Notes under the pieces: model-generated
What the model saw: the letters and a program-made list of their open reading frames with translations, nothing else
The model's database searches: none
Told to the model about the DNA's origin: nothing
Made by a program: the position numbers and the translations under genes
DNA from: Herminiimonas contaminans
Lineage (GTDB): Bacteria > Pseudomonadota > Gammaproteobacteria > Burkholderiales > Burkholderiaceae_D
Reading direction: 5' to 3'
Length of the DNA stretch: 64,000 nucleotides
Assembly (NCBI RefSeq): GCF_015645465.1
Contig: NZ_JADOEL010000020.1
Location: forward strand, 1 to 64,000
In this document: piece after piece, positions 17,754-28,238 of the stretch
Layout of the letters: every line of letters begins with the position of its first letter
Numbering within the stretch: position 1 is the first letter of the stretch

Positions 17754-19213
17754 GTGAAGATATTCTCGTCAACGTGACGCCGCAGGAAACCCGCGTCGCC
17801 CTGGTCTTGCAAGGGGCTGTGCAGGAGCTGCACGTCGAACGTACCTTGTCACGCGGCATGGCCGGCAATATTTATCTCGGCAAAGTCGTGCGCGTACTGC
17901 CAGGCATGCAATCCGCCTTCGTCGACATCGGGCTCGAACGTGCAGCCTTCCTGCATGTTGCCGATATCTGGGACGCCCGTTCGAATGAGACGCCACCCAG
18001 TTCACCGACACCGATCGAGCGCATGCTGTACGACGGCCAGTCTGTCACCGTACAAGTCATCAAGGATCCGATAGGTACCAAGGGTGCACGTCTGTCCACG
18101 CAAATTTCTATCGCTGGCCGCATGCTGGTGTACCTGCCGCAGGAATCGCACATCGGCATTTCGCAGCGCATAGAAAACGAAGTAGAACGCGAAATCCTGC
18201 GCGAGAAAGTACAGAAGCTGATCCTGCCGGAAGAAAAAGGTGGCTTCATCATCCGCACCATGGCGGAAGACGCCTCCGATGCCGACCTGCAGTCCGACGT
18301 CGAATACCTGCGCAAGACCTGGGCGAATATCCTGCAACAAGCGAAAACCAAACCTGCGCCTGCCCTGCTGTACCAGGATCTGGATCTCGCCCAACGTGTG
18401 ATGCGCGACTTCGTCAATGATGAAACCGCCAGCATCCAGGTCGACTCGCGTGAGAACTACCTGAAGCTGCAACAATTCGCCGAACTGTATACGCCATCGT
18501 TGTTACCCAAGCTGGCGCACTATCCGGGTGAACGACCATTGTTCGATCTGTATGGCGTGGAAGAAGAAATCCAGCGTGCGCTGGGCCGTCGCGTCGACCT
18601 GAAATCCGGCGGCTACCTGATCGTCGACCAGACCGAAGCCATGACCACTATCGACGTGAATACCGGCAGCTTCGTCAACGGACGTAACTTCGACGACACC
18701 ATATTCAAAACCAATCTGGAAGCGTCGCATGCGATCGCACGCCAGCTGCGCCTGCGTAACCTGGGCGGCATCATGATCCTCGATTTCATCGATATGGAAA
18801 ATGCCGAACACAGGAGCGCGGTGCTGAGTGAATTGAACCGTGCGCTCTCACGCGATCGTACCAAGGTATCGGTCTCCGGCTTTTCCGCACTGGGCCTGGT
18901 CGAGATGACACGCAAGCGTACCCGTGAATCACTGGCGCATATCCTGTGCGAACCCTGCCCCGCATGCGGCGGCAAGGGTCAAGTCAAAACGGCACGCACC
19001 ATTTGCTATGAAATCCTGCGTGAACTGACACGCGAAGCCAAGCAGTTCAATCCACGCGAATTCCGTATCCTCGCGTCGCAAGTCGTGATCGACATGTTCC
19101 TCGAAGAAGAATCACAACATCTGGCGATGCTGGGTGCCTTCCTCGGCAAACCGATTTCATTGCAGGTCGAAACGGTTTATCACCAGGAACAGTACGACGT
19201 CATCCTGATGTAA
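17750..19213 (+). CDS. rng: Ribonuclease G
   Basis: RNase G is an RNase E-family endonuclease that matures the 5' end of 16S rRNA and cleaves some mRNAs. The 487-residue protein has the S1-like domain in the N-terminal 100 residues, the catalytic DVNTGSFV with its metal-binding Asp, a second Asp in MILDFIDM, and the zinc-link cysteines in CEPCPACGGKG. The long scaffold tail of RNase E is lacking. It is the last gene of the hemF-rng run, ending at a strong terminator. Confidence 0.97.
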   Translation: MSEDILVNVTPQETRVALVLQGAVQELHVERTLSRGMAGNIYLGKVVRVLPGMQSAFVDIGLERAAFLHVADIWDARSNETPPSSPTPIERMLYDGQSVTVQVIKDPIGTKGARLSTQISIAGRMLVYLPQESHIGISQRIENEVEREILREKVQKLILPEEKGGFIIRTMAEDASDADLQSDVEYLRKTWANILQQAKTKPAPALLYQDLDLAQRVMRDFVNDETASIQVDSRENYLKLQQFAELYTPSLLPKLAHYPGERPLFDLYGVEEEIQRALGRRVDLKSGGYLIVDQTEAMTTIDVNTGSFVNGRNFDDTIFKTNLEASHAIARQLRLRNLGGIMILDFIDMENAEHRSAVLSELNRALSRDRTKVSVSGFSALGLVEMTRKRTRESLAHILCEPCPACGGKGQVKTARTICYEILRELTREAKQFNPREFRILASQVVIDMFLEEESQHLAMLGAFLGKPISLQVETVYHQEQYDVILM

Positions 19214-19230
19214 GTCACAAAACTTGCTGC

Positions 19231-19271
19231 AATAAAAAAACGGAGCCATATACAAGGCTCCGTTTTTTATT
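19231..19271. terminator. Bidirectional terminator between rng and a glycosyltransferase gene
   Basis: AATAAAAAAACGGAGCC pairs with GGCTCCGTTTTTTATT across an 8-base loop. A-rich and T-rich flanks on the two sides make it work for both convergent genes. Confidence 0.92.
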
Positions 19272-19287
19272 GTGTTGCTGATCGCGT

Positions 19288-20052
19288 TTATTCTTTCCAG
19301 TAATCAGCGATCCACGGCGCTTTGCGCACGAAACGCAGGGCACGGTTGCGTCGCCCCTCCAGCGCATCTGGTGGATTTACTTCACCGTGGAAGATCACAA
19401 TCTTGGTGCCTTCAGGCACGAAAGGTTCACGCCAGTAATTGGTCGGCCAGGTCGGGATGCAGTGGTATTTATAGCTGCAGCACCACGACGCCGGCCAGTA
19501 ACTCAGCTTGCCCTGCTTGTGCAGCACATCCGACAGGAAAGCCTGCTCATTACGGAAAGCGCTGCGTGCATCGGCCTGCGTAGTGCGAAATTGCTGCAAC
19601 ACGTCAGCATGCGCACCCAGCTTGAAGCGATAAACGGACGAGTTACCCGTCACGCGCCACGGACGCTTCCAGTCGTGAATGATCAGGAACTCGCCCGGAT
19701 ATTCAAAGAAGGCATCGATCTTGTCGGTAATCACGACGTCTACGTCGAGGAACAAGGCGGTGCCGGTCAGACCGTGCAGGTCCGCTTCGAACGTCGTCAG
19801 CTTCTTCCAGCCGCGCTCCGGCAAACCATCCGGCAACTTCAGGTCAGGAATAGGGAAACACTCGACTTCGGAACGTATGCCGGTACCGTCATCGGTCAGG
19901 CAGACAAAGCGGAAATCGCCGGTCAGGTTACGACGTACCATCGCGTACAGGCGATTGACGTATTCCGGGCCGTACTTCGTGCCCCATTTCATGCACAGGA
20001 TAACGCGCTCATTACCGACTGCTACATGTTCCATATTGGCCTTCTCTGTCAT
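19288..20052 (-). CDS. Putative glycosyltransferase with DxD motif
   Basis: The 254-residue protein looks like a GT-A-fold glycosyltransferase. Its N-terminal part has a CMKWGTKYGPEYVNRLYAMV segment, seen in a family of uncharacterised putative glycosyltransferases, and FLDVDVVI in the middle supplies a DxD-type metal site. There is no membrane span. The ATG with GGAG eight bases upstream is chosen. It follows msbA by 69 bp on the same strand, which suggests a role in modifying LPS or another surface glycan; that is inference from context only. Confidence 0.75.
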   Translation of the reverse strand: MTEKANMEHVAVGNERVILCMKWGTKYGPEYVNRLYAMVRRNLTGDFRFVCLTDDGTGIRSEVECFPIPDLKLPDGLPERGWKKLTTFEADLHGLTGTALFLDVDVVITDKIDAFFEYPGEFLIIHDWKRPWRVTGNSSVYRFKLGAHADVLQQFRTTQADARSAFRNEQAFLSDVLHKQGKLSYWPASWCCSYKYHCIPTWPTNYWREPFVPEGTKIVIFHGEVNPPDALEGRRNRALRFVRKAPWIADYWKE

Positions 20053-20121
20053 ACATTTTCTCCAGCACACCAGGCTTGATAAAAATCTTTACTCAAAATA
20101 CACAACACCTGCTGCGCCATT

Positions 20122-21858
20122 TCAAAATGCATCTTTGGCAAATTGCAGGTGATACAAATTCGCGTACACGCCGTTCCTGGCCAGCAATTCCTGATGCGAA
20201 CCAAGTTCAACGATATGGCCTTCGGCCAATACTGCAATACGGTCTGCGCGCTCGATGGTTGACAGGCGGTGCGCAATCACCAGCGTGGTACGACCTTTCA
20301 TCAATTCATCGAGGGCAGCTTGTACTGCGCGCTCGGATTCCGAGTCCAGTGCCGAAGTTGCTTCATCCAGGATCAGGATAGGCGCGTCCTTGTAGATCGC
20401 ACGTGCAATCGCCAGGCGTTGACGCTGTCCACCGGACAGACGCGAGCCATTATCGCCTATCATTGTTTCCAGGCCTTCCGGCAAACCAGCGATCACTTCA
20501 TCCAGATGCGCTGCATGCGCGGCAGCCAGGATGCGTGCCTGATCCGGATTGGCATCGCCATAAGCGATATTCGCCGCAATCGTGTCATCAAACAAGACCA
20601 CATGCTGGCTCACCATCGCGATGTGCTTGCGCAAGCTGCTCAGTGAAATTTCTTCTATCGACACACCATCCAGCTGGATCTCACCAGCAGTTGCTGAATA
20701 AAAGCCGGGCACCAAATTTACCAACGTCGACTTACCGCCACCTGACATGCCAACGAACGCGATGGTCTCGCCCGGTTGCACGCTCAGATTAATATCCTGC
20801 AAGGCCATGGTTTGCTGACCAGGATAAGTAAAGCCGAGCTGGACAAAATCGAGGCGACCCGCTGCGCGTGCAGTCAGTTCCTTGCCGGAGGTACGCTCAG
20901 GTTCAGCATCTATCAGTTTGAACACCGCTTCCGCCGCAGTCAGGCCGCGTTGCAAGGGGCCATTCACCTCGGCGATATTTTTCAAAGGCGTCAGCAACAT
21001 CAGCATTGCGGTAATAAAGGATACGAAACCGCCTACCGTCGTCTGGTTTTGTCCTGACTGGATCAAGGCAATCACGATCACAATTGCCACCGCGGTAGAT
21101 GCCATGACCTGGGTCACCGGAGTCGTTGCTGCCATTGCGGTAGCCATGCGCATCGTGTAACCGCGCAATTTATCGGCACGCACCTCGAATCGCTCTTCTT
21201 CATACCGATGGCCGCCAAAAATCTTGATGACCTGATTGGCCCGTGTGGTTTCTTCTATGACTTGCGTCATCTCGCCATTGACCGTCTGATACTCACGCGT
21301 CAATCTGCGCAGGCGGCGGCCGGTTGCCCGTACGACGATGGCAATCAGCGGCAACAATACCAGTGCTACCAGGGTTAAACGCCAGTTCAGCCAAAACAGG
21401 AAAGACAAGAGGACGACAACCGTCAACGAATCGCGAATGATGGAGGTGTAAACCTTGGTGATCATTTCAATGATTTGCTGTACTTCAAACATCATCGAAT
21501 TAATAACCCGACCCACTGAATGCGTCGCATAAAATCCGAGTGGCACATCCAGCATGCGCTCGAACATCTGCTTGCGTAAAGTAGTGAGCAGACGTGACGA
21601 GACCCAGGTCATCATGTAAGTCGTGGTAAATGTGGATATACCACGCAAGACAAAAATACCGACGATGGCGACCGGCACCAGCCACAAGGAAAATGACGGC
21701 TTGCCGCCAAAGCCTTTATCCAGCAACACCCGCATCACGGCAGGGAACATTGGCTCGGTCAAAGCCGTCATGATCATGCCAAGGAGGGCCACGGCCAGGC
21801 GCTTCTTGTATGGTGCCAGCATGCCGAACAGGCGCTTCAAATGTGGAGAAACTATCAT
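20122..21858 (-). CDS. msbA: Lipid A export ABC transporter (permease/ATPase) MsbA
   Basis: MsbA flips lipid A-core across the inner membrane. The 578-residue half-transporter has an N-terminal six-helix domain and a C-terminal ATPase with Walker A GMSGGGKSTL, signature LSGGQRQRLAIARA and Walker B LILDEATSALD. The length is that of E. coli MsbA (582). The ATG is preceded by GGAGA. It begins 42 bp after dnaE and probably belongs to a dnaE-msbA-glycosyltransferase transcript. Confidence 0.94.
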   Translation of the reverse strand: MIVSPHLKRLFGMLAPYKKRLAVALLGMIMTALTEPMFPAVMRVLLDKGFGGKPSFSLWLVPVAIVGIFVLRGISTFTTTYMMTWVSSRLLTTLRKQMFERMLDVPLGFYATHSVGRVINSMMFEVQQIIEMITKVYTSIIRDSLTVVVLLSFLFWLNWRLTLVALVLLPLIAIVVRATGRRLRRLTREYQTVNGEMTQVIEETTRANQVIKIFGGHRYEEERFEVRADKLRGYTMRMATAMAATTPVTQVMASTAVAIVIVIALIQSGQNQTTVGGFVSFITAMLMLLTPLKNIAEVNGPLQRGLTAAEAVFKLIDAEPERTSGKELTARAAGRLDFVQLGFTYPGQQTMALQDINLSVQPGETIAFVGMSGGGKSTLVNLVPGFYSATAGEIQLDGVSIEEISLSSLRKHIAMVSQHVVLFDDTIAANIAYGDANPDQARILAAAHAAHLDEVIAGLPEGLETMIGDNGSRLSGGQRQRLAIARAIYKDAPILILDEATSALDSESERAVQAALDELMKGRTTLVIAHRLSTIERADRIAVLAEGHIVELGSHQELLARNGVYANLYHLQFAKDAF

Positions 21859-21900
21859 TGCGCCATATCTCCGTCAGTTGAAGTCAGCAGTTTGAAACGA

Positions 21901-24900
21901 TCAGTCATAGGCGATCTGTACATTTTTGTCCGAATATAAATCGATTAGTTTTTGTTTTATGTTGTCGTCCGGATTGATACGCCATTGCTCTGAAAAGCAC
22001 AATTCCGATACACCCTTGGGATTCTGGTACTGGATCACGACCCGGCTGCCATCCGTGCGCGCCGCTGGTTGCAACGCCGCCTTCAGCACATTGATATCCG
22101 TCGAGGCCGGCAAGCACAGACGCACGCAGCTTGCATACTGGATGCGCACTCCTGCTATATCCATGACTTTCTCGGCACTGATGCGTAAACCACCAGAGAA
22201 GCGATCTTCCGACACCTTGCCGGTCACCGCGAGGAATTCGTCTTCCTTGAACATATGGCGGTTGGCATCATACAACTCGTTATAGACCGTGACGTCTACC
22301 GTCGCACTGCCATCATCCAGCGTGACAATAGTGATACGGCCACGTTGTGTCATTTGCGTACGCAAACCCGAGATCACACCGGCGATGGTGCGTGGATCGC
22401 GCGATGGTTCGATCTTGCTCAGTTTGGTACGGGCAAAGCGACTCGCTTCTTCGGCATAGGCATTGAACAGGTGACCGGACAGATAAAAGCCGAGCGCACC
22501 TTTTTCTTCCGTCAGTCTTTGCTTGTCGCTCCATGGCGATACCTTGACGTATTCCGGCGGCGTTTCCAGATCGCTGTCATCACCACCAAACAGGCTGACC
22601 TGGTTCGCCGCCGCCTCGGCCTGCTCCGCGCACTCCATCGCAAAGGCAACTGATGCCAGCAAGATGGCGCGATCTACATTAAAGCAATCGAAGGCACCGG
22701 CGCGGATCAGCGAATCTATCGTACGACGATTGATCTGGCGCTTATCGACGCGCTTGGCAAAGTCGAATAAATCAGTGAACGGACGTTCCTTGCGTGCTTC
22801 GATGACTGCATCGATAGCGCCCTTACCCGAACCTTTGACCGCACCCAGGCCGTAACGTATTTGCGTCGCTTTCTTGCCCGGCACACCGACTGGCGTGAAG
22901 CGATAATCGGACTGGTTGATATCCGGCGGCAACAAGGTCAGTCCGCAGATATCGATCGCATCTTCGACCAGGATCTTGATCTTGTCGGTGTCATCCATCG
23001 CCAGCGACAAGTTGGCTGCCATGAACGCGGCGGGATGATGTGCCTTCAGGTAGGCGGTGTGGTACGACAGTAAAGCGTAGGCAGCAGCATGTGATTTATT
23101 AAAACCATAGCCTGCGAATTTTTCCATCAAGTCGAAGATCTCATCCGCTTTTTCTGCGGACAAATCATTCTTCGCTGCACCCGCACGGAACAACTCGCGA
23201 TGCTGCGCCATCTCTTCGGCTTTTTTCTTACCCATCGCACGACGCAGCAAGTCAGCACCACCCAGCGAGTAGCCACCGATGACCTGCGCCATCTGCATAA
23301 CCTGTTCCTGATAAACCATGATGCCGTAGGTTTCAGACAGGATGGACTCGGTACGCGGATCAGGATATTCAAAACGTTCGCCGTGTTTGCGTCGGCAGAA
23401 ATCCGGGATCAGATCCATAGGACCCGGACGATACAGCGCTACCAGCGCAATAATGTCTTCAAAGCGATCCGGCCGCGCATCCTTCAGCATGCCTTGCATG
23501 CCGCGGCTTTCCAGCTGGAATACAGCGACGGTTTTCGCCTTGGTCAATAGTTCATACGATGGCCGGTCATTCAGCGGCAACTTCTCCAGCGCGAACTCCG
23601 ACATCGCGGGATCCAGATCCTTGATGTAGCGCACCGCACGGTCTAGGATAGTCAGCGTGGTCAGACCCAAAAAGTCGAACTTCACGAGGCCGACCGCCTC
23701 CACGTCATCCTTATCGTATTGCGAGACCACACCGGCATCGCCGCCCTGTGTATAGAGCGGGCAGAAATCAGTCAGCTTGCCCGGTGCGATCAACACGCCA
23801 CCGGCGTGCATACCGATGTTACGGGCAATACCTTCAACCTGTTGCGCCAGGTCCAGCAACTGCTTGACCTCTTCTTCATTCTCCAGGCGCTCGGCCAGCA
23901 GCGGCTCTTCCTTGATCGCATCCGAAATCGTGACCAGCTTGCCCGGCTTGAACGGGATCAGCTTGGAAATGCCATCACAGAAGTTGTAGCCGAAATCCAG
24001 TACGCGACCCACGTCACGCACCGCACCCTTGGCCGCCATGGTACCGAAGGTCGCAATCTGCGATACCGCTTCCTTGCCGTATTGATCCTTCACGTACTGA
24101 ATGACGCGATCACGCCCCTCCTGACAGAAATCAATATCAAAGTCGGGCATGGATACCCGCTCAGGATTCAGGAAGCGTTCGAACAGCAAGTTGTATTGCA
24201 GCGGATCCAGATCGGTAATCAAGAGCGAATACGCAACCAGCGAACCCGCACCCGAACCCCGGCCCGGTCCGACCGGTACGCCATTGTTCTTGGCCCACTT
24301 GATAAAGTCAGCCACGATCAGGAAGTAGCCCGGGAAACCCATTTTGATAATGGTGTCGGTCTCGAACTTCAGGCGCGCCTGATAACGCTCGCGGTGTTTT
24401 TCACGTACTGCAGGATCCGGATACAAATGCTCCATGCGCTGGTCCAGGCCGCGCTGCGCTTCCTTGACCAGGAACTCGTCGATGGACGAGCCGTCCGGCG
24501 TCGGGAAATTAGGCAGCTTGGGCTTGCCCAGTTCCAGCACCAGGTTGCAGCGCTTGGCGATCTCGACCGAGTTTTGCAAGGCGTTCGGCATATCGGCGAA
24601 CAATTCCGCCATCTCAGCCTGCGATTTGAAGCGTTGCTGCTCGTTAAAGCGTTTGATGCGGCGTGGATTGGCGAGGATTTCGCCTTCGGAAATACAGGTA
24701 CGCGCTTCATGCGCGGTAAATTCTTCCGGCCCGAGGAACTGCACCGGATGGGTCGCCACCAGTGGCAGGTTCAGCTTGGCGGCCAGCACCGAAGCCTGCC
24801 GCACATGACCATCCATATTCGGCTGGTCGGCACGCTGCACTTCGATGTAAAAATGTCCGGGGAACATATCGGCCCAGCGCTGCGCACAACGTTCCGCGCC

Positions 24901-25359
24901 AGCCAGGTTGCCGTTATCAATCGCCATCCCGACGTCGCCAAAATGCGCACCGGACAGCACGATCAAACCTTGCTTGCCTTCGGCCGCTATCTCTTCCAGC
25001 CACTCAGGACGGATTTCGGCACGGCCCCGGTGCAAATTAGTCAGCCAGGCGCGGGACAGCAAATCACACAATTGCAGATAGCCATCCTTGTTCTTAACCA
25101 GCAGCAACAGGCGCGACGGCTTGTCGCGGTCATTGTCATTGCTGATCCAGACATCGCAGCCAACGATGGGCTTGATGCCGTTGGAGCGGGCTTCTTTATA
25201 GAATTTGACCATGCCAAACAGGTTGGCCAGGTCGGTAATTGCGAGCGCCGGCTGCATATCGGCAGCGGCGGCCTGGATCACATCATCGATGCGTATCAGG
25301 CCGTCAACGATCGAATATTCGGAATGGAGACGGAGATGAATAAATTGCGGAGAAATCAT
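21901..25359 (-). CDS. dnaE: DNA polymerase III alpha subunit
   Basis: This is the replicative polymerase. The 1152-residue protein has the N-terminal PHP domain (FIHLRLHSEYSIVDGLI), the catalytic Asp pair in PDFDIDFCQEGRD near residue 400, a helix-hairpin-helix region, and an OB-fold near the C-terminus (GVISGLRTQMTQRGRITIVT). The length agrees with DnaE1. Long open frames on the other strand through this gene are codon-bias shadows. It is divergent from trhO with 224 bp between. Confidence 0.98.
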   Translation of the reverse strand: MISPQFIHLRLHSEYSIVDGLIRIDDVIQAAAADMQPALAITDLANLFGMVKFYKEARSNGIKPIVGCDVWISNDNDRDKPSRLLLLVKNKDGYLQLCDLLSRAWLTNLHRGRAEIRPEWLEEIAAEGKQGLIVLSGAHFGDVGMAIDNGNLAGAERCAQRWADMFPGHFYIEVQRADQPNMDGHVRQASVLAAKLNLPLVATHPVQFLGPEEFTAHEARTCISEGEILANPRRIKRFNEQQRFKSQAEMAELFADMPNALQNSVEIAKRCNLVLELGKPKLPNFPTPDGSSIDEFLVKEAQRGLDQRMEHLYPDPAVREKHRERYQARLKFETDTIIKMGFPGYFLIVADFIKWAKNNGVPVGPGRGSGAGSLVAYSLLITDLDPLQYNLLFERFLNPERVSMPDFDIDFCQEGRDRVIQYVKDQYGKEAVSQIATFGTMAAKGAVRDVGRVLDFGYNFCDGISKLIPFKPGKLVTISDAIKEEPLLAERLENEEEVKQLLDLAQQVEGIARNIGMHAGGVLIAPGKLTDFCPLYTQGGDAGVVSQYDKDDVEAVGLVKFDFLGLTTLTILDRAVRYIKDLDPAMSEFALEKLPLNDRPSYELLTKAKTVAVFQLESRGMQGMLKDARPDRFEDIIALVALYRPGPMDLIPDFCRRKHGERFEYPDPRTESILSETYGIMVYQEQVMQMAQVIGGYSLGGADLLRRAMGKKKAEEMAQHRELFRAGAAKNDLSAEKADEIFDLMEKFAGYGFNKSHAAAYALLSYHTAYLKAHHPAAFMAANLSLAMDDTDKIKILVEDAIDICGLTLLPPDINQSDYRFTPVGVPGKKATQIRYGLGAVKGSGKGAIDAVIEARKERPFTDLFDFAKRVDKRQINRRTIDSLIRAGAFDCFNVDRAILLASVAFAMECAEQAEAAANQVSLFGGDDSDLETPPEYVKVSPWSDKQRLTEEKGALGFYLSGHLFNAYAEEASRFARTKLSKIEPSRDPRTIAGVISGLRTQMTQRGRITIVTLDDGSATVDVTVYNELYDANRHMFKEDEFLAVTGKVSEDRFSGGLRISAEKVMDIAGVRIQYASCVRLCLPASTDINVLKAALQPAARTDGSRVVIQYQNPKGVSELCFSEQWRINPDDNIKQKLIDLYSDKNVQIAYD

Positions 25360-25421
25360 GGCCGTATTCTACCGCGACCACCCCCTTGATCAGACATTTC
25401 ATCATTCCTAAAGCGGAAGTT

Positions 25422-25583
25422 TATAATGTCGGCTTGTTCCAGCCTGACCGCAGTTGCCCGCTCCCGATGTCTTAGCCATTAGTCATCGCCAGACCTGGTG
25501 CTGCATACAGGCCAGCAGCCAGAATAATCGCCCGAATTATTGTTCTTCTCACAAGAACAAGCACAGTAAAGAAATACATCAGC
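25422..25583 (+). promoter_or_regulatory. dnaE-trhO divergent region with a possible trhO promoter and leader
   Basis: TATAAT at 25422-25427 is a good -10 for trhO but has only a weak -35 (TTCATC at 25398-25403). It would give a leader of about 150 nt. The leader ends in an 8-bp dyad, TTGTTCTT-CTCAC-AAGAACAA (25540-25560), 23 bp before the start codon. A regulatory role is possible but not shown. Confidence 0.4.
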
Positions 25584-26423
25584 ATGCAAGCTACCGCCAC
25601 CTTCGTTAACATCGCCGCCTACAAATTCATCACTTTTGACGATACGGCAGAGAAACGCCCGGAATTTCTCGCCAAATGCAATGAATTGTCACTAAAAGGC
25701 ACGATCCTGCTAACCCCGGAAGGCATCAACATGTTTTTGGCCGGTACCCGCGCCAACATCGATAGCTTCCTGACCTGGGTGCGCGCGGATGCACGCTTTG
25801 CCGATCTGGAAGTAAAGGAAAGCTTCTCCGACGACCAGCCGTTCAAATACATGCTGGTCAAGCTCAAGCGCGAAATCATTACGATGAAGCACCCGCTGAT
25901 CAAGCCGGAAGAAGGCCGCGCCCCTGCCGTCACCCCGGCTACCCTCAAGCGCTGGCTGGACCAGGGTCATGATGACGAGGGCAAACCTGTCGTCATGATG
26001 GAAACCCGGAATGCCTTCGAAGTCGATGTCGGCACCTTCGACAACACTCTTGATTACCGCATTGAAAAATTCAGCGACTTCCCTGCAGTGGTGGCCCAGC
26101 ACAAGGACGAACTGGCGGATAAAACCGTGGTCACCTTCTGCACCGGCGGCATACGCTGTGAAAAAGCGGCGATCCACATGAAAAACGTCGGCTACGACAG
26201 CGTCTACCAGCTCGACGGCGGCATCCTCAAATACTTCGAAGAAGTCGGCGGCGCGCACTACACCGGCGACTGCTTCGTATTCGACCACCGCACCGCGCTG
26301 AATCCGCGCCTCGAACCTAGCCTGGCAACAACCTGCCCCAGCTGCAACGCAACCGTCACACCGCGCGAGCAACTGGCACCCGAATTTGTCGAAGGCAGCG
26401 CTTGCCCGCACTGCGCGAAATAA
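25584..26423 (+). CDS. trhO: tRNA uridine(34) hydroxylase (rhodanese-like, YceA family)
   Basis: TrhO is a rhodanese-fold enzyme that oxidises U34 of some tRNAs to 5-hydroxyuridine using O2. The 279-residue protein carries an N-terminal acylphosphatase-like part, then the rhodanese domain with the active cysteine in [14 protein letters not shown] (about residue 186). The C-terminal tail has CPSCNAT and CPHCAK, a possible zinc-binding knuckle. It is 67 bp upstream of kdsA in the same direction. Confidence 0.92.
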   Translation: MQATATFVNIAAYKFITFDDTAEKRPEFLAKCNELSLKGTILLTPEGINMFLAGTRANIDSFLTWVRADARFADLEVKESFSDDQPFKYMLVKLKREIITMKHPLIKPEEGRAPAVTPATLKRWLDQGHDDEGKPVVMMETRNAFEVDVGTFDNTLDYRIEKFSDFPAVVAQHKDELADKTVVTFCTGGIRCEKAAIHMKNVGYDSVYQLDGGILKYFEEVGGAHYTGDCFVFDHRTALNPRLEPSLATTCPSCNATVTPREQLAPEFVEGSACPHCAK

Positions 26424-26433
26424 TCACCTATAG

Positions 26434-27336
<903 letters not shown>

Positions 27337-27348
27337 GAGTTTTGTACA

Positions 27349-27393
27349 AATAAAAAAGCGCAGTCTCCATAAAGGAGCTGCGCTTTTTTTATT
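27349..27393. terminator. Bidirectional terminator between kdsA and the pirin gene
   Basis: AATAAAAAAGCGCAG pairs with CTGCGCTTTTTTTATT, with an inner CTCC/GGAG extension. It serves both convergent genes. Confidence 0.92.
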
Positions 27394-27402
27394 GCCATTG
27401 GC

Positions 27403-28101
27403 TTACACCAAGTCGAACACCAATACTTCAGCCTGCTGGCCGTCACTGATTTTCAGGCTTTGCTCATCAGTCACTTTCAATGCATCACCAGTTTTCAGCG
27501 CGACGCCATTGACCGTAACCGAACCGCGGGCCACATGAATCAAGGCACGACGTCCTTTGGCCAACGTCAGCTCTGCCGTTTCAGCAGCGTCAAACAAACC
27601 GACATACAGCTTCGCATCCTGATGAATCAGCACTGAGCCATCAGCACCATCTTCACTTGCTATCAGGCGCAAACGACCGCGTTTTTCTTCTGCAGAGAAA
27701 TGCTTCTCTTCATAGCTAGGCGGGATGCCATTCACATTCGGCTGGATCCAGATTTGCAGGAAGTGCGTAGTCTGGTCTTTGGAATGGTTGAATTCCGAAT
27801 GGCGTACGCCGCTGCCTGCGCTCATGCGTTGCACGTCACCGGGACGAATGACACTGCCGGTGCCCATGCTGTCTTTGTGCGCCAGCTCGCCTTCCAGCAC
27901 GTAGCTGATAATTTCCATGTCGCGATGACCATGCGTACCGAAGCCCTGTCCTGCATGCACGCGGTCTTCATTGATCACGCGCAGCGGGCCAAAACCCATA
28001 TGTTTTTCGTCATAGTAATCAGCGAAGGAAAAGGTATGGTGCGAATCCAGCCAACCGTGATTTGCATGGCCCCGGTCTTCACTTTTACGAATTTCAAGCA
28101 T
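27403..28101 (-). CDS. Pirin family protein (quercetinase-like bicupin)
   Basis: The 232-residue bicupin belongs to the pirin family; E. coli YhhW of this type has quercetinase activity in vitro. The metal-binding His motif is seen in GFGTHGHRDMEIISYVLEGE, and RMSAGSGVRHSEFNH is the family's second conserved stretch. The start is the ATG for MLEIRKSEDRG; the in-frame upstream extension runs into promoter DNA. It is divergent from a LysR regulator, its likely controller. Confidence 0.92.
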   Translation of the reverse strand: MLEIRKSEDRGHANHGWLDSHHTFSFADYYDEKHMGFGPLRVINEDRVHAGQGFGTHGHRDMEIISYVLEGELAHKDSMGTGSVIRPGDVQRMSAGSGVRHSEFNHSKDQTTHFLQIWIQPNVNGIPPSYEEKHFSAEEKRGRLRLIASEDGADGSVLIHQDAKLYVGLFDAAETAELTLAKGRRALIHVARGSVTVNGVALKTGDALKVTDEQSLKISDGQQAEVLVFDLV

Positions 28102-28209
28102 GATTATTTCCTTTCGGTGAGTTTTATTGTACGACTTAATTTTTAACCTATGAGTGACACTATAGACGTTCAAAACCGATTAAATAAGGGCATAATTCAG
28201 GACAAGTTG

Positions 28210-28224
28210 TTCAATTTTTTTGAA
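28210..28224. promoter_or_regulatory. LysR-type operator between pirin and its divergent regulator
   Basis: TTCAA-TTTTT-TTGAA is a perfect 5-bp dyad with T-N11-A spacing, 14 bp before the LysR start codon and 109 bp upstream of the pirin start. This is a textbook place for a LysR protein to control itself and the divergent gene. Confidence 0.55.
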
Positions 28225-28238
28225 TAAAAGAAAATCTG

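Noticed and set aside
23719-25389. 556-residue open frame antisense to dnaE
   Set aside because: A long shadow of a high-GC gene; no recognised protein features.
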